Shown in pieces: positions 46,869 through 59,554 of a stretch of 64,000 bases of DNA. Position 1 is the first letter of the stretch. Each line of letters opens with the position of its first letter. Below the pieces are notes generated by a model. It had not been told where the DNA came from, made no database searches, and saw only the letters and a program-made list of their open reading frames with translations. The position numbers were made by a program, and so were the translations under genes. Source of the DNA: Cunninghamia lanceolata (taxonomy: Eukaryota > Streptophyta > Pinopsida > Cupressales > Cupressaceae); assembly GCA_027924645.1 (NCBI GenBank), contig BSBN01001753.1, positions 186,001 through 250,000 on the forward strand, given 5' to 3'.

Positions 46869-49452
46869 TGTAATGTAGGAAAATGTGTTTTGTTGATTTT
46901 TCTAGTTTAATTGCTCAAACTCTAAAACTTTTTCCACATTACAGTAGATAAGATTTGTTTTAATAGATTTTAACTCTACTACTATAATAGAAATCTAGAT
47001 GAAACCTTATCTAGATAAATTTCCCTTTACTACTTAAGCTTAGAGAAAGAGAAATCAAGGAAATTGGTTACTGATTTGTTGATTTTATAAATTGTATCTA
47101 TTGAAACACAAATAGAATGTAGAACTAAAAATGCAAAAGATGAGGAACCTAGTGCTAGAAGACAAAGTCCTCTATCCAAGATGCTGGTGTAATGCGCATT
47201 CGTCTGCATGATGCATTATTGTCTAGAAATGTTATAGGGTAAAAGCACAAAGTTGTGTCACACTTTCAACCAACCTATCAGCACAAGTGAATTTAAGTAT
47301 TTCTAACTAAAAATCAATTTTGGTCAAACATATGATCTTGTAAGATTCATTCTAGCTAAGTTAGATATGTCCACAACTTTTTCAACTAAAATTGTTGGCT
47401 AAATGCATATGTAGCACCACAATGAGGCCAATTTACCAAAAAAATAAATTTATTTGAAAAACTTGACATTTCAACAACTTCTACTCATGTAAATAACATT
47501 TTAAAAAAAATATAAAAATACCCTTTTGTAGATCTATAAGTTTAGTTTTTAAAAAATATATATTTTAATAGTTTAATTATTATTTATATTTTCTTTTTTA
47601 TTTTTACTAAAAATAGGTTATCATCACAAAACATTAGGTCGCTTACCATGTCAATGAAAAATAATAAAACTTATTAAAAAATTGAAAAAAATATGATGCA
47701 CTAGATAAAAGAATCTATATCAAGATGGTATAATTTTTTTTCTATTTTAGATAAATAGTTAATATGAAAGTTGACATCGAATGGAAACAACTATGTTTTA
47801 ATACACAAACATTTCAATATTTATTTAAAAATATATTATCAAAATTGGAAAAAAATATATCCATGCACTAAAGTTTCAAGTTATAAATACACAAAAAAAT
47901 TGAAGAAAAAAAAAATTACTATATAAAGATTGACGCCTCATGTAACTTCATTTTTCAGCATTTTATTAGTTCACATCATTTCAAATTTCAAAACATGTCA
48001 CTTTTTATTGATTCAAATTTAAAAGTTGGATCAGTGTTGGTCACATCCTTTATAAAAGTGAGACACAACTTTGTACTTTTACCCTACAAACTCAAATTTT
48101 TGTACAAATTTTTGGGTTTTCTACACACAGGGGATAAAAGGACACAACATGAGTATAAACCATACTATACCAGGCCAAATAAAAGTGCTGAAATAGAGCT
48201 TTATTGATAAAGAAATGAAATGACAATGGAAAAGGAAGAGAAACAACAAAACCTCTATAGGTTGTAGCCTTCCAAATACTTATAGATGTAGCAAGAGAAA
48301 TGGTTGGGGTTGCTTAAGATCTTGCCACAAATGGTCAAGCCCCTATTTTGGTCTTTCAACCTTTACAAGCATCCAAATAAAGAATAGATTAAAATATTGT
48401 GTGCTCTTATCCTACATGCATCTAGGACTAAGAACAATGACAAAAATGCTATGAATATTACCCCTAGGTCTACAAGGAGCAATAGACAAGTGTGTGTATG
48501 AGATTAGATAAAAGGAAATAAAAATTCAATAGGTACCAAAGACATAATAGTGGATTTTACAAATTATAGAACATAAATAAAATAGAAAGATGGAACACTA
48601 TTATTTCTTAAATATTTTTAAAAAACATTTAGAATCTACAAACAAAATCTCAAAAATCACTAGTTCATATCATCTTCAAATTCTTAACGGTTTAGTTGCT
48701 ATAGGTGTCAGAAAGTGAAAAATTGGTTAAAATGTTGATTTCAATGTCCTACTTTGGCCAAAAAGTTGGAAACAGTATTGTGGGATCACTAAACACTATT
48801 ACCTCACACCAAGTAGAGAGATGAAAATCTACAAAAACCACAAGTAGGATGTCCCCAGGAGTGCAAGAATGCCAAGGAAATCCCAAGATAGAATGTAGAG
48901 TACTCAGAAGCCTTTATAGATGCTGGTAAAAGATGCTAATCACATTCACATGAAAATTTCAAAACATAGAGAGCCAAGAGATTGATAGAAATTGATCTTG
49001 AGAGTAAGAGAGTGCAAGCGATTGATCTAGAAGTATTTTAGATATTCAAAAAATGGAATAGAAGGGAAAATAAAGAGGTCTAGGGTTTGACCCAACTGTT
49101 GGGATTCAACTTAGGTTGGCTACAAAACTTGGGCACTTAGAGAAGTTCGTAAAATGCTCAAAAATAACTACTTTATGATAAAGTATCAAAGGACACTAGT
49201 GTGTCGCATTGATGTCTAGCCAAAATGAGATTTTGAAAGTTTGGGATACTAGGTAAACATGAGACAAATGTGGGAAAACCATGAGTTTACACAAAATAAT
49301 TGAGGAAAGGTGAATAACTTTGGCACTAAGGGTGGCAAATATTAAGGAAAGGGCCAAATGAGCCTAAAAACATGCTAGGGATTATTGACACTAAAGTGAT
49401 TCCAAAACATATAGCATGAAAATTACAAGGGTATGCAATCTTTGATGTTACA
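46869..49452 (-). repeat. 5' LTR of Tat-like element, with insertions
   Basis: Partner of the left LTR. Interrupted by the transposon 47237-48084 and by about 200 bp of AT-rich DNA between roughly 48597 and 48800 that the left LTR lacks. Confidence 0.75.
47237..48084. mobile_element. 848-bp inverted-repeat DNA transposon (MITE-like), TA target
   Basis: The left end GGGTAAAAGCACAAAGTTGT and right end (reverse complement GGGTAAAAGTACAAAGTTGT) form terminal inverted repeats of about 30 bp with two or three mismatches. TA flanks both sides (47235-47236, 48085-48086), and the other LTR of the host element shows the empty site. The interior is very AT-rich with no transposase, so it is non-autonomous. 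The TA duplication fits the Tc1/mariner group, though the terminal sequence is not a classic Stowaway end. Confidence 0.8.
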
Positions 49453-51361
49453 AACCTATTTAAACAATTGGGGAAGTTGGTCAATATTAATTTCCATCTC
49501 CTTCTCAATAAATGTAGAAGTAAATATAATAGGTTGATTTGGCATCTTGCCTAAGTAGGACCATGACAACCCTAGTGGTTAAAATTAGTTTAATTAATAA
49601 GAAACCTATAATCCCTTTATGTTAATGTATCCATTGATGATAACAATTGGGGAAGGTGCTTAATATTGTTGGGACTTGGGTGATATTCTCCTACATAAAG
49701 TCGTTGTAGGAAGAGTTTTTCTACATACTCAGTTGTAGTGATATGTGAAGTTACAAATGTTGCGGTACAATAGGCATAATGACTTACATATGATAATGAT
49801 GTTGTAGGTGTTGCGATACATCATGTATGTTGGTTCACATGCAATGATGTTTTGGTAGCAATTACAAGGCATTTGAAGAAATCACAATTGCATGTATTCA
49901 ATGTTTCTAGAGAATGAATGGTGATTGAAGAGCACATGCGACAACATTGGGGTTCATACATCATGATTTGAGGGTAGAATAATATCCTATAAGATGGCAA
50001 TAAATATTGTAAGCAATCCAGAGTAGTGTTATGTTGGTGTGAGCTATTGCAAGCGAGGAGCTAGTAGTAGTGGCTATATCGAAATCATGTTTTCATATTG
50101 ACAATATTATGGTTGTAACTATTGATTCATAGTGTATGGCATCAATAAATCATACAAGGTGGTTATCCATGTGCAGGTGTCATACTTGGTGTTATTTGTT
50201 GTATGTTGACATCATGTATGATCGGAATATAGTTGCATGACTTTTGGTATTCCATGAGTTAGTTGGATAGTTGGTATTCCCATGAATATATCTATATATC
50301 AATTTTTATGAATGTGCTAAGATTATGAACTTGGTCACTTGTGTTAGACATTGAAGACATTTGTATATTGTTGGTGTGTGATAATTAGAGCGATTGCAGA
50401 AGAAGGGTATTCTATAGATCAAGACTCTGTAAAAGGTTTCCAAAGACCATGTTGCATTGAATCCAAGTTGTTCTGAAAAATATAACTGTGAACTTTTTAT
50501 GGAGGGTTTTCTCTTGAAAGTGTTCTCCCATATAAAAATCTTTGTGTCTTGTGCAATCTTGTGGATACATATTGTTCTTCTTACTTTTGTATATATTGTT
50601 AGATAGATTTTGCAAGTGATATTGACTATTAATTGAACACATAATCTTAAGTTTTCATCATCCTAGTCTATTGGTTGTCTAAAATAGGGGTTAAAATCCC
50701 CAACAAATATTGCATTCCACCCCCTTTCTCAATAAATATAGAAGTAAATATAATGGGATGATTTGGCATCTTTCCTAACTAGGACCATTATAACCCTATT
50801 ATCCTTGATATTATAATAGTCAATCAATTCATTCAATATTGTGAACTTACAAGGAAGGAAATCCTAATAAGATATGATTTTATGTAGATTGTGGTTAAAA
50901 AAACGTAAGTATATGAGTAATCATAATGGGTTGATTTACTATCTTTCCTAACTACAACCATGGGAACCCTATTATCCTTAATAGATAATCAATTCCTTCA
51001 ATAGACAAGTAATTTCTACAATATCCTAATCTTATGGGGAAAGAAACCCTAATAAGATATGATTTGATGTAGACTATGGTTAAAGGAAAGGAAATGAACA
51101 TTGATAAAGTTTCATGCTCTAGTATAACAAGCGTAAGGTCATGTTAGATTAATCACAGATATGCCAAACATCTTGAAGGACAAACTATTCTAACTCCATC
51201 CTAGTAAATGATAATCTAGAGTCTGATGAAATTTAATTTAGAACCTAGTACACAAATTCCCTATATTTAGGATTAGATAAAATCAAATTTGATTTCCACT
51301 AAGGTGGATTAAGATTTGACTTGTAAACAATCATATTTTGGTGTCAAAGTAATGGACACTT
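49453..51361. repeat. Tandem duplication, copy 1, part c
   Basis: Matches 54314-55183 once the solo LTR 49667-50705 is removed. It ends at GTAATGGACACTT and is followed directly by the start of copy 2. Confidence 0.8.
49667..50705. mobile_element. Solo LTR, 1039 bp
   Basis: Begins TGTTGGGACTT and ends ATCCCCAACA, with 5-bp duplications AATAT at 49662-49666 and 50706-50710. Copy 2 of the tandem duplication has the uninterrupted site near 54520. No interior or second LTR is present, so it arose by LTR-LTR recombination. The TGTTGGG/CCCAACA ends suit a copia family. Strand is not determined. Confidence 0.85.
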
Positions 51362-51362
51362 C

Positions 51363-54300
51363 AAGAAGAAGTTGGAGAATGCTCCAAAATAGTTAAAGCA
51401 AGACAATCTTGCAATTACAAGGGGTCCAAGTCAACTATCTTAAGAAAACAATTTATGTAGGTTATTAGCATCATTCTTTTGGTGAAATTTATTGAGGAGC
51501 TTATGTTTTGATTGTGTAAGTTTCTAATTGAGAAAGAAGTAGTACACCACAACTTCATGATTATAATTAAGTGATTGTAGAGTCTCAAAACAAAGGACGA
51601 GTCAATACAAAAATATCAAAGCAAAGTTTAAAGTATCTCTAAAGGAAGGAAAACAACATAAGGGAGAAGGTGTAACATCATGGATTTGATAACTTGGTGC
51701 AAGAAAACATAAGGGATGCCTGAGAAGGTATGCAAGAGGCAAGTATTTGATCACTTGTTTCTATTGTTGAAAGAAGGGTTGTGTAACACTTGAATCTAAG
51801 ATACACATCAAATGTTCATTTCATGGAAAAAGTAGTTGTTGTGTGGCTATCTATTGGAAAACAAATGCACTTGACTAAAGTTCCAAGAACTTCAAAAAGA
51901 AATCTTAGTAAATTCACAAACACCACACTCCAAGATAAATAAAAAATCAAGGTATTAAAAGTGGAAATGATAGGTTGTGAAGAACACTCTTGTAATCAAC
52001 ACAAAGAGTAAGGAATGGAGAAAAATATTTTGTCCAAGAACATTAAAAAAACTATCACACACATTGTTACATAAGTGTGCATTCACATGTGAAATGTTGA
52101 AAACTTCACCCTCAACTTCATCCAAATAGTTGTAAAGGGTAGTACTAGAAGGAATCTAAGAGACTACTCAAATCAAGAAGGAAGGAGTTGTCCAAGCACT
52201 CACAAGATTAGATATAGTAAATGAAAAACCAAAGCTATTAAAGGAAGATTCCATTAAGAAAAGTAATCCATTAAAGAGTCCTCATGTCTATTGCAAGTGG
52301 GCAATAACAAGAAGCCATTCTTGGATTCATGGATAGAATAAATTTGGAAATAAGTTGATTTGCATTTGTATGCATAAGAAACAATCATATTGAGTAGCAC
52401 CCAAAAAAGCACCTTGAAAATTTGTTGTGTTTGAATTTGTTGATACAGGTACCAACTCCACTCAAGTATGGGTAAGTAGAGACATATTTCAAGGGAAAAT
52501 GCAAAGCAACCATTAACTCCACTTGAAAAGCATGGGCATAGACAACCCTAGACACCATAAAGATTTGATTTTAACTTAATAAAGGTGGTTTTAAGTTGTT
52601 TTATATTTCCCATACTATAACATGCATGTGGGCATCACAATAAGTATATCATAGAAGTATAGTCTTAATTTAGTATATGACTTATTATAGAATAATATTG
52701 ATATAAAAGAGTCTTCGATATGATTGCGACATTGATTATGTTATGTACATAAGACAATGGATCTAACAAGATTGTAGCACATATTTTGGGTTGTACACAA
52801 AATTTGGTGGTTGCAATAATTTTCCATAACTAATTTTGCATTGAGCAAATTGAGGGGCATTGACAATCATGCTCATGAATCCTATATTTTCTTTAATAGT
52901 GGGAGAGGAATGACATGATATTTGGTCATTGATAGGTGAGGAGCACTCATGATGAGTATCACTCTATAAAAAAGGAGCAAGAAATTCTAATGAATGTAAT
53001 AAGATTTTAGTATGCATTTTGGGTGGTTGTCAACATAGAAGTGATGGTTGCAACAAGTTTTTCCAAACTGATTTTTGTATGTTAACAACAATATTAAGCA
53101 CATCGTGAGGCATCCACAAGTATGTTCATAAGTCCTAAAGTTTCTTCCATGTCAGTAAAGGAGCAGTATGATATTCAGTCATTATAACATAGTTGGAAGA
53201 ACATTCCTAGTGAGTAGTACTCTACAAAAATAACCAAATTAGTGGGTGATTTTAGCATGTTCATAATCACTAGTGAAGGTATTTCATTACATGCACATTT
53301 GTATTTTATTTTTTGATGCAAAGTTGACTTATCAACCCTAAGACAGGCATAGCTTTGTGGAAGAGGTGGCAGTTTCATCCAATCACTTCATAAAAAATAA
53401 TTTGGTCAATTGTTGTTAGAGAATGAACAAATGAGATGTAGATGTACGCACCTCTAAAGAAAATGCATCACTCTAATTGAAAAGCACGTGTTTTGGAGAA
53501 AAAGGAGTTAAAGAGGATTAGCTTAGAAGATTAGTGACAAGCATATGGGTTAAAACTCAAAAGTCAAATGGTACTAGAGTAAACTGATACACCAAAGTAT
53601 GCAAGAACAAGCCAAGCCACAAAGAATATAAATGATTCAATTGACCAATACTTAATGGGATTAGTGGACTCCAAATCCAATTTTATTGTGCAAAATTACA
53701 AGTTAACAAAACAAGAGCAAAAAGAATTAGTCCATGAGAAGAGATGAAGAATTAGTAAATTGAAACACATGACAACATCGTAATGTTAATTACTCATTTT
53801 AGAACTAGTAGTTTGGCATCATGCTAGGCACACAAAACCTTAATATAATTTATTAACTTGACCAATATTTGATATGAGGATTTTGAATTGTGATAAATTT
53901 CCTAAAATGAAGCTATAACCTTACTATATAGTGATTTTTCCCTTCTAATATGATTGACTTAATTATCCGTGTGAGTTGAATTTTCTTCTTGTCATCTCAT
54001 TTCTTAAAAAGATTTTGAAGATTTATTTGACTAATGTGGACAATCAAGAATATCTAGATTCTACAGGCTTAAAAAGATTATTGATAAGAAAACTTTGAAT
54101 TCATGTTAATAGTTGTTTAATACATCAAGAATGCTTGATTTAATTTATAGTGGTACATGCCCTTGGTCATTATTTAACATGTAAAAGTAGCCTTCTAGAA
54201 TGTAAAAAATGAATATTGTAAATCAAATATGATATTTTCTTACTTACAAGTATAGTGATTAAATTTAGTTTAACTCGATGAGCTACTTGTAATCCTTTAA

Positions 54301-55183
54301 TTTTAAGACATTTACCTATTTAGATAATCGGGGAAGTCTATTAATATTGCTTTCCATCTCCTCCTCAATAAATGTAGAAGTAAATATAATAGGTTGATTT
54401 GGCATCTTGTCTAACTAGGATTAAGTGAATCCTAATGGTGAAAATCAATTTAATGAATAAGAATATGCAATCCCTTGATTTTAAGGCATCTACCTATGAT
54501 AAAAATTAGGGAAGGTGGTTGATATTGCATTCCATCCCCTTTCTCAATAAATATAGAAGTAAATATAATGGGATGATTTGACATCTTTTCTAACTAGGAC
54601 CATGGCAGCCCTATTATCCTTGATATTATAATAGATAATCAATTCAATCAATATCATGAACTTATGATGAAAGAGTTCGTAACAAGATATGATTTTATGT
54701 AGATCATAGTTAAAGAAATTGTTAGTATAAGAGTAACCATAATGGGCTGATTTTGTATCTTGCCTAATTAGGACCATGGCAGCCTTGTTATCCTTGATAG
54801 ACAATCAATTCCTTCAATAGATGATTAATTCCTACAATATCCTAAACTTATGGGTAAAGGAACATTAACAAGATATGATTTGATGTAGACTATGGTTAAA
54901 GGAAATGAAATAAACATTGATAAAATTTCATGTTTTAGTATAATAAACACAAGGTCATGTTAGATTAATCTCATGAATATGCCAAACATTCCAAAGTACA
55001 AATTGTTCTAACTCCATCCTAGTAAATGATAATCTAGACCTTTTGTTGTGAAATTTAATTTAGAACCTTGTACACAAATTCGTGTTAATTTAAGATTAGA
55101 TAAAATTAAATTTGATTTTTACTAGGGTGGATTAAGATTTGACTCGTAAAAGTCATATTTTGGAGTCAAAGTAATGGACACTT
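51363..55183. repeat. Tandem duplication, copy 2 (uninterrupted)
   Basis: 3.82-kb direct repeat of 23613-51361 with all insertions subtracted (copy 1 is then about 3.9 kb). The junction is head to tail with no spacer, so this is a tandem duplication rather than an LTR pair. It has small indels relative to copy 1 but none of the large elements. No gene is recognised. The blurred gag-like motif of copy 1 is also here (about 51770-51840), equally broken. Confidence 0.85.
54340..54870. repeat. Internal repeat of about 175 bp, three copies
   Basis: A block with GATTTGRCATCTT..CTAACTAGGA starts its marker at 54396, 54575 and 54749 (spacing 179 and 174 bp). The same three copies stand in copy 1 at about 49540, 50760 and 50940, so the triplication is older than the large duplication. 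Confidence 0.65.
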
Positions 55184-55717
55184 TGGGATTTATGAATCAA
55201 TACATGAGTAGATCTTGACAAGTTGAATAGAATTCAAAGATCAAACTTATAATGTCAATTTAAATGAATAAATTTAGTGGGTAAAAAATTATACTAATAT
55301 ATATTGAAATTTAACAATTTTTAGCCCTTTTAACAAGGCATACCAAAAATTAGTATCTAAATAGTTTTTTCCCTTCATCATTATTGAAAGCTTAAAAATT
55401 GATGCTTATTGCCTTGCCTCTTTTATGATCACCCCTTCACAAACTTGTAGGATAGGTTCCACCTATAGATTTACCATGTTTGATGGCCTTAGAGCTCCCT
55501 ACTTGGTGATAATTTGAATTCCTCCTTTATGCCATAATAGTGTGTCACCCTTATTTTGCATTTTATGTCCTTGGATAGTAAAGTGTTTAAGCTTTAGTTT
55601 ACCTAATTTTCTATTTTTTATAGTAGTATTTTTTAGGATATTTTTAGTTTATTTTTAGCCTTGAAGCATATACATGTGTGTTGATAATTATGTCCTATAA
55701 ATATATACTTTTATCTC
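55184..55717. other. Unrecognised intergenic DNA
   Basis: AT-rich, no domain, no repeat partner in the window. Confidence 0.5.
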
Positions 55718-56145
55718 TCACACACACACACGCACACACGCACGCGCGCGCACACACCCCTGCACCCGCACCCCCACACACACACGCATGTACACACATA
55801 CACACACGTACACACAAAACATAACATAGACACAAACACATGCAAGCACCCACATGCACGCACACAGACATGCACACACGCACACAGACACACACATGCA
55901 TGCACATAGGCATACACACATGTAGACACAGACACATGCACACACATACACACAAAACACAACACATGCACAAACAGGCACACACACACGCACACACCCA
56001 CACACATGCATGCACACACGTAAGCACACATGCACACACAGACACACGCACACGCACATGCATGCACACACGCATGCACACACACACACACGTAGACACA
56101 TAGACACATGCAAACACACACGCACACGCACACACACACAAAAGC
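55718..56145. repeat. CA/CG-rich imperfect microsatellite
   Basis: About 430 bp of alternating purine and pyrimidine, mostly CA with CG, TGCA and CAGACA interruptions, including a pure (CG) run near 55741-55750. Open frames on both strands here (Cys/Val on one, His/Thr on the other) are products of the dinucleotide pattern. Confidence 0.9.
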
Positions 56146-58303
56146 AACAATTGTACAACATATACAAGTAAGAAAAGGCTATAATGTCGCAATGTATCAA
56201 AATTTGGTAAAATAGTCTCATGATGCATCTCACTTCATAAGAGATCAAGCTCATATGCCCTAAAAAAGATATATATCGACATATCATATATCTTAATCAA
56301 CTTTATATCTAATCACTTCATTGGATTTAGCTAATGTTTCTCTAAATCCTACCTTGAATACTACTAAATTTAATGACCTCATATTAGCCATTATCTCTTG
56401 AAGCCACATTTCAAAGACCTGTTATATTGACTAACTACTTGTTGGCCATGTTGCTTGGCACTCATATTTTGAAGAATATTATTTCTATCTCAACCATCAC
56501 ACTTGGAGCCTAGGAGAAATTGAGGCATTGCTACCTCTTTTTGATGCTTCTCATCTACTTTTTCATTAGGGATATTGCCTCTAATAGAAATTGCTTGGGT
56601 ATCCATATAACCTTTTATATGTTCATGTGTTTTATTCTATATCCTAGGTTGCGTGTGGGTCCTAATGGACCTCATGATCATACAAATTTCCAAAATATCA
56701 TCCATGATTGATCATTGATACTTGTTACTTGGTTCTTGAAGGTTATCAATAGTTGGTTTTTAGTACTTGGGGAATTTCACATTGCTTTTGTTCTATACTA
56801 TCTTATTGCCTCCTTATGCTTGATCCTTGGTTGTTTTCTTCCCTCATATAATACACATGGCCATAGTGTTCCAATTGGTTGCACATTTCATCACCATTAA
56901 GATTAGTGATACCATTATTGAGCTAAGTCCTGCTTGCTCAATCGTCTTATCAATATTAATGTATTGTTGCTCAATGGTTATCAATATTAGTGGAAGGAGT
57001 TAAGGGTATTTGGGGCATGTAACAAATTAAATTATTGATGACTTATAGGGAAACAAAAGCATGTTAACCAATTAATATCTACTTGGAAAGACAAATGCAA
57101 CCAAGTTCCACACTATCGACACATTATTGGATGCCCTTTATCTTGGAGTTTCATACATGTTCTCTAGTTTTTTATTAGTTGTCTCCCAAATGAAAGAGGT
57201 TTAGAGTGTCCATAGCACAGAGCATCTCTCTTCAATGACAAGGTTTGTGGCTTTCTTTGAAAATTTCTCTCATGTCAAATGCCTCATATTCTATAATCTC
57301 AAGACACTATGGAAGATGCTTTGGTTAATGATATCCCAAATTGTGTTGCTCTTGATATTTGTCTCCATTTCATGTACCTTTAGGAGCTAGAGATGGAGCA
57401 TAGATATTGTACCCTTATCAAGTTTGGCCGTTATGTCTTCATAATCTCCTCTTTGTTTTTCTCATGCTTTTCCTAGGTACTTCATACCTTTCCTTTTCTA
57501 GATACTAATATAAATTTTAAGAAAATGATAGAAAGGTAATGTGTTAAGGGAGACCATCACCATCCTACATTTGAAGACAACATCCTTTAAAATTCATCTC
57601 CAACAGTACATAACTAATTTGGATCTCCAACTAAGTTGTTTGGATCCTAAATATCCTTAGAATATAAGGTGGCATTCTTATTTTTATTTTAACAAATGTG
57701 TCAATATGGTATTTTCAAACTACACATGTGAAACCATTAGATTCAAGGATAATAATTTTATGTTTTTGACAACTAAAACAAAGATAAAGCTGGCACCTAA
57801 CTTCATAGGCTTTCGTAATATGTCATTGTATAGTTTAAAAGGAAGTATCTAATAATAGAGGTATTTGTCTGTGCTCAACACATACCATGCTGAATAATGG
57901 TGACGTGGAAGGGAGATCACATGGGGAAAAAAACTAACAATTACCTTTCCACTAGTATAACATAGTTGATTATGTTTTGAACGAGTAAATAGTGGAAACT
58001 ATGTCATAAATTGAATTTTTTTGCTTTGGCAACATAATGTATCTATTGGCTCAAAGGTTGAAGTTTGGAAATATTAACTTGCATCCATTTATCAATACCT
58101 TTGACAATGACAAAGAGCTATATCCTCCTTTGTTATCCCTCTTTGTTGTGTAGATACTCTGTAAAAATTTCCTCCAACTATCAATAGGTACTCTATATTA
58201 TTGACAATTCATTTTTACACATTATTTTAATAATCATCCCCTTATCATGCCAAAAACACGAGAATTTTTGCCATCCCGAAAATTGCATCTTGTTGTCCTT
58301 GAA
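56146..58303. other. Unrecognised intergenic DNA
   Basis: No open frame longer than about 65 codons, no domain and no terminal repeats seen on either strand. Confidence 0.5.
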
Positions 58304-58580
58304 TGTTATGATCCTAATATGATATATTCATAATTATAATAAGTTAAGCACTTGTGGCATGCTTAACCTTACTAGATTCATTTATTAGTCTTAGTTATTC
58401 CTTAAGATAACTTAGTTAGGATGAAGTATGCGTATAAATAAGGAGAGATAGACTCTCCCAAACCATCATATCATCTAATATTGAATTCACATATTATTTT
58501 CTGATTATTGGAGGTCACCCCCTCGAAGTGGTTTGCTATTTTCCTGATTTTACCATTTACTTCCAAGAAATATCATAACA
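58304..58580 (+). mobile_element. Small solo LTR, 277 bp
   Basis: Begins TGTTATGA and ends TCATAACA, a perfect 8-bp terminal inverted pair, with TTGAA (58299-58303) and GTGAA (58581-58585) as a worn 5-bp target duplication. It contains TATAAATA at 58433-58440, suggesting plus orientation. No primer site follows the right end and no partner LTR is in the window. The ends resemble those of the copia family at 4919. Confidence 0.75.
58433..58440 (+). promoter_or_regulatory. TATA box inside the small solo LTR
   Basis: TATAAATA about 130 bp from the LTR start, followed by AGGAGAGATAGACTCTCCC, a short inverted repeat that may lie in the transcribed leader. Confidence 0.4.
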
Positions 58581-58834
58581 GTGAAACTCTAAGAAACACT
58601 ATTATAATCTCAATTTTGACACTACTATAAAGAATACACATACTACAAGAATATGGGGGACTATACAAGATGAAAAGGAAAATTTATTATTGCTTTTCAA
58701 AAGAAATTGGAGAATGAAAAAACAATTGGATAGAAATACTTGCATGCTTCCATGAAATTTTCTTAGCTATCTCACAAGGTCTCAATGAAATCCACATCAA
58801 AGAAGATTCAACCCTTATTCTCTACATTAGTAAC

Positions 58835-59395
58835 ACTAAAAAAAGCAATCTTGAAAATGAACATATGGGCAACTCGAGAGTGTAAAGCATTCTTCAATGA
58901 ATTCAAGGCCCTCAGCAAAATTCTATACTTTGAACATTTCTCATTAATCCCAAAATATAATATAATAGTGGATTATATAGCTAATATAGCCATCAATCAA
59001 ATAAGTATTGTATTCACTATTTTATTCTCCCAAAACTTCCAATCCGGATTTAGAACCTTGTGGCTTTCGAGGAAAAGGCCACCAATTAACTTTATAATGG
59101 GCAAAAACCACATCAAGAAAAGTAGACAATCTCAACAAAGAATATATGGCCAATTGGAAAATCCAAAGCATTCTTCAACAAATTTAAGGCCTTAGTGATT
59201 TACAAGACTTTTAACATCGCCCATCAACCCTAAATATGCAATTGAGTAGTCAATTGCTTGACTAATATAGCCATCACTCAATTAAGAGGTATTGTTATTC
59301 ATGATTGTCTTTCCCAATGCATCTCCTGATTTTGATTCAAAACATTGTAACCTTGGAGAAAAAGTTTGCAAATCAACATGATAATGGGTGAAGAT
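58835..59395. repeat. Tandem duplication of about 270 bp
   Basis: The block beginning ACATATGGGCAACTCGAGAG (58859) recurs from about 59138 (ATATATGGCCAATTGGAAAA). Both copies share AAAGCATTCTTCAA, AGCCATCA and GAACCTTG/AACATTG..CTTGGAGAAAA words and end near AATGGG. An open frame 58785-59195 crosses it; a decayed RNase H origin is conceivable but unproven. Confidence 0.65.
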
Positions 59396-59554
59396 CACAT
59401 CCACAAAAATGACACACGGCTTCGAATCGTTAACAATGGTAGCGACACAAGTATATGGCACATCCTATCTAATCATTAGGTCACCCCCATTGCTAACATC
59501 CTAACTACTCCATGTCTTCGAATCCCAAATCCTAACGTCCCCTTCTTTTGTTTT

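Larger units (their letters stand above)
38835..49452 (-). mobile_element. Large Tat-like gypsy element with gag-protease only
   Basis: LTRs at 38835-40387 and 46869-49452 begin TGTAATGT; the left one ends ACATTACA, a perfect 8-bp terminal inverted pair. The right LTR is longer because of an 848-bp transposon and a further insertion of about 200 bp near 48600-48800. Flanking TACCT and AACCT fit a worn 5-bp duplication, and copy 2 of the tandem duplication preserves the empty site at about 54309-54313. On the minus strand a purine tract (AAATGGGGGCAAAA) precedes the left LTR. Gag and protease relics of the Tat/Ogre type lie at 42640-43700. No reverse transcriptase is recognised in the 6.5-kb interior. 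Confidence 0.75.

Noticed and set aside
23613..55183. The two 3.8-kb copies as LTRs of a giant element
   Set aside because: They abut head to tail with no interior between them and lack TG/CA ends and target duplications.
55695..56287. Cys/Val-rich and His/Thr-rich frames up to 189 residues
   Set aside because: Products of the CA/CG dinucleotide tract on both strands.
56520..56711. Hydrophobic 63-residue frame as a small membrane protein
   Set aside because: Isolated, AT-rich, no partner or similarity that I recognise; such frames are expected by chance.
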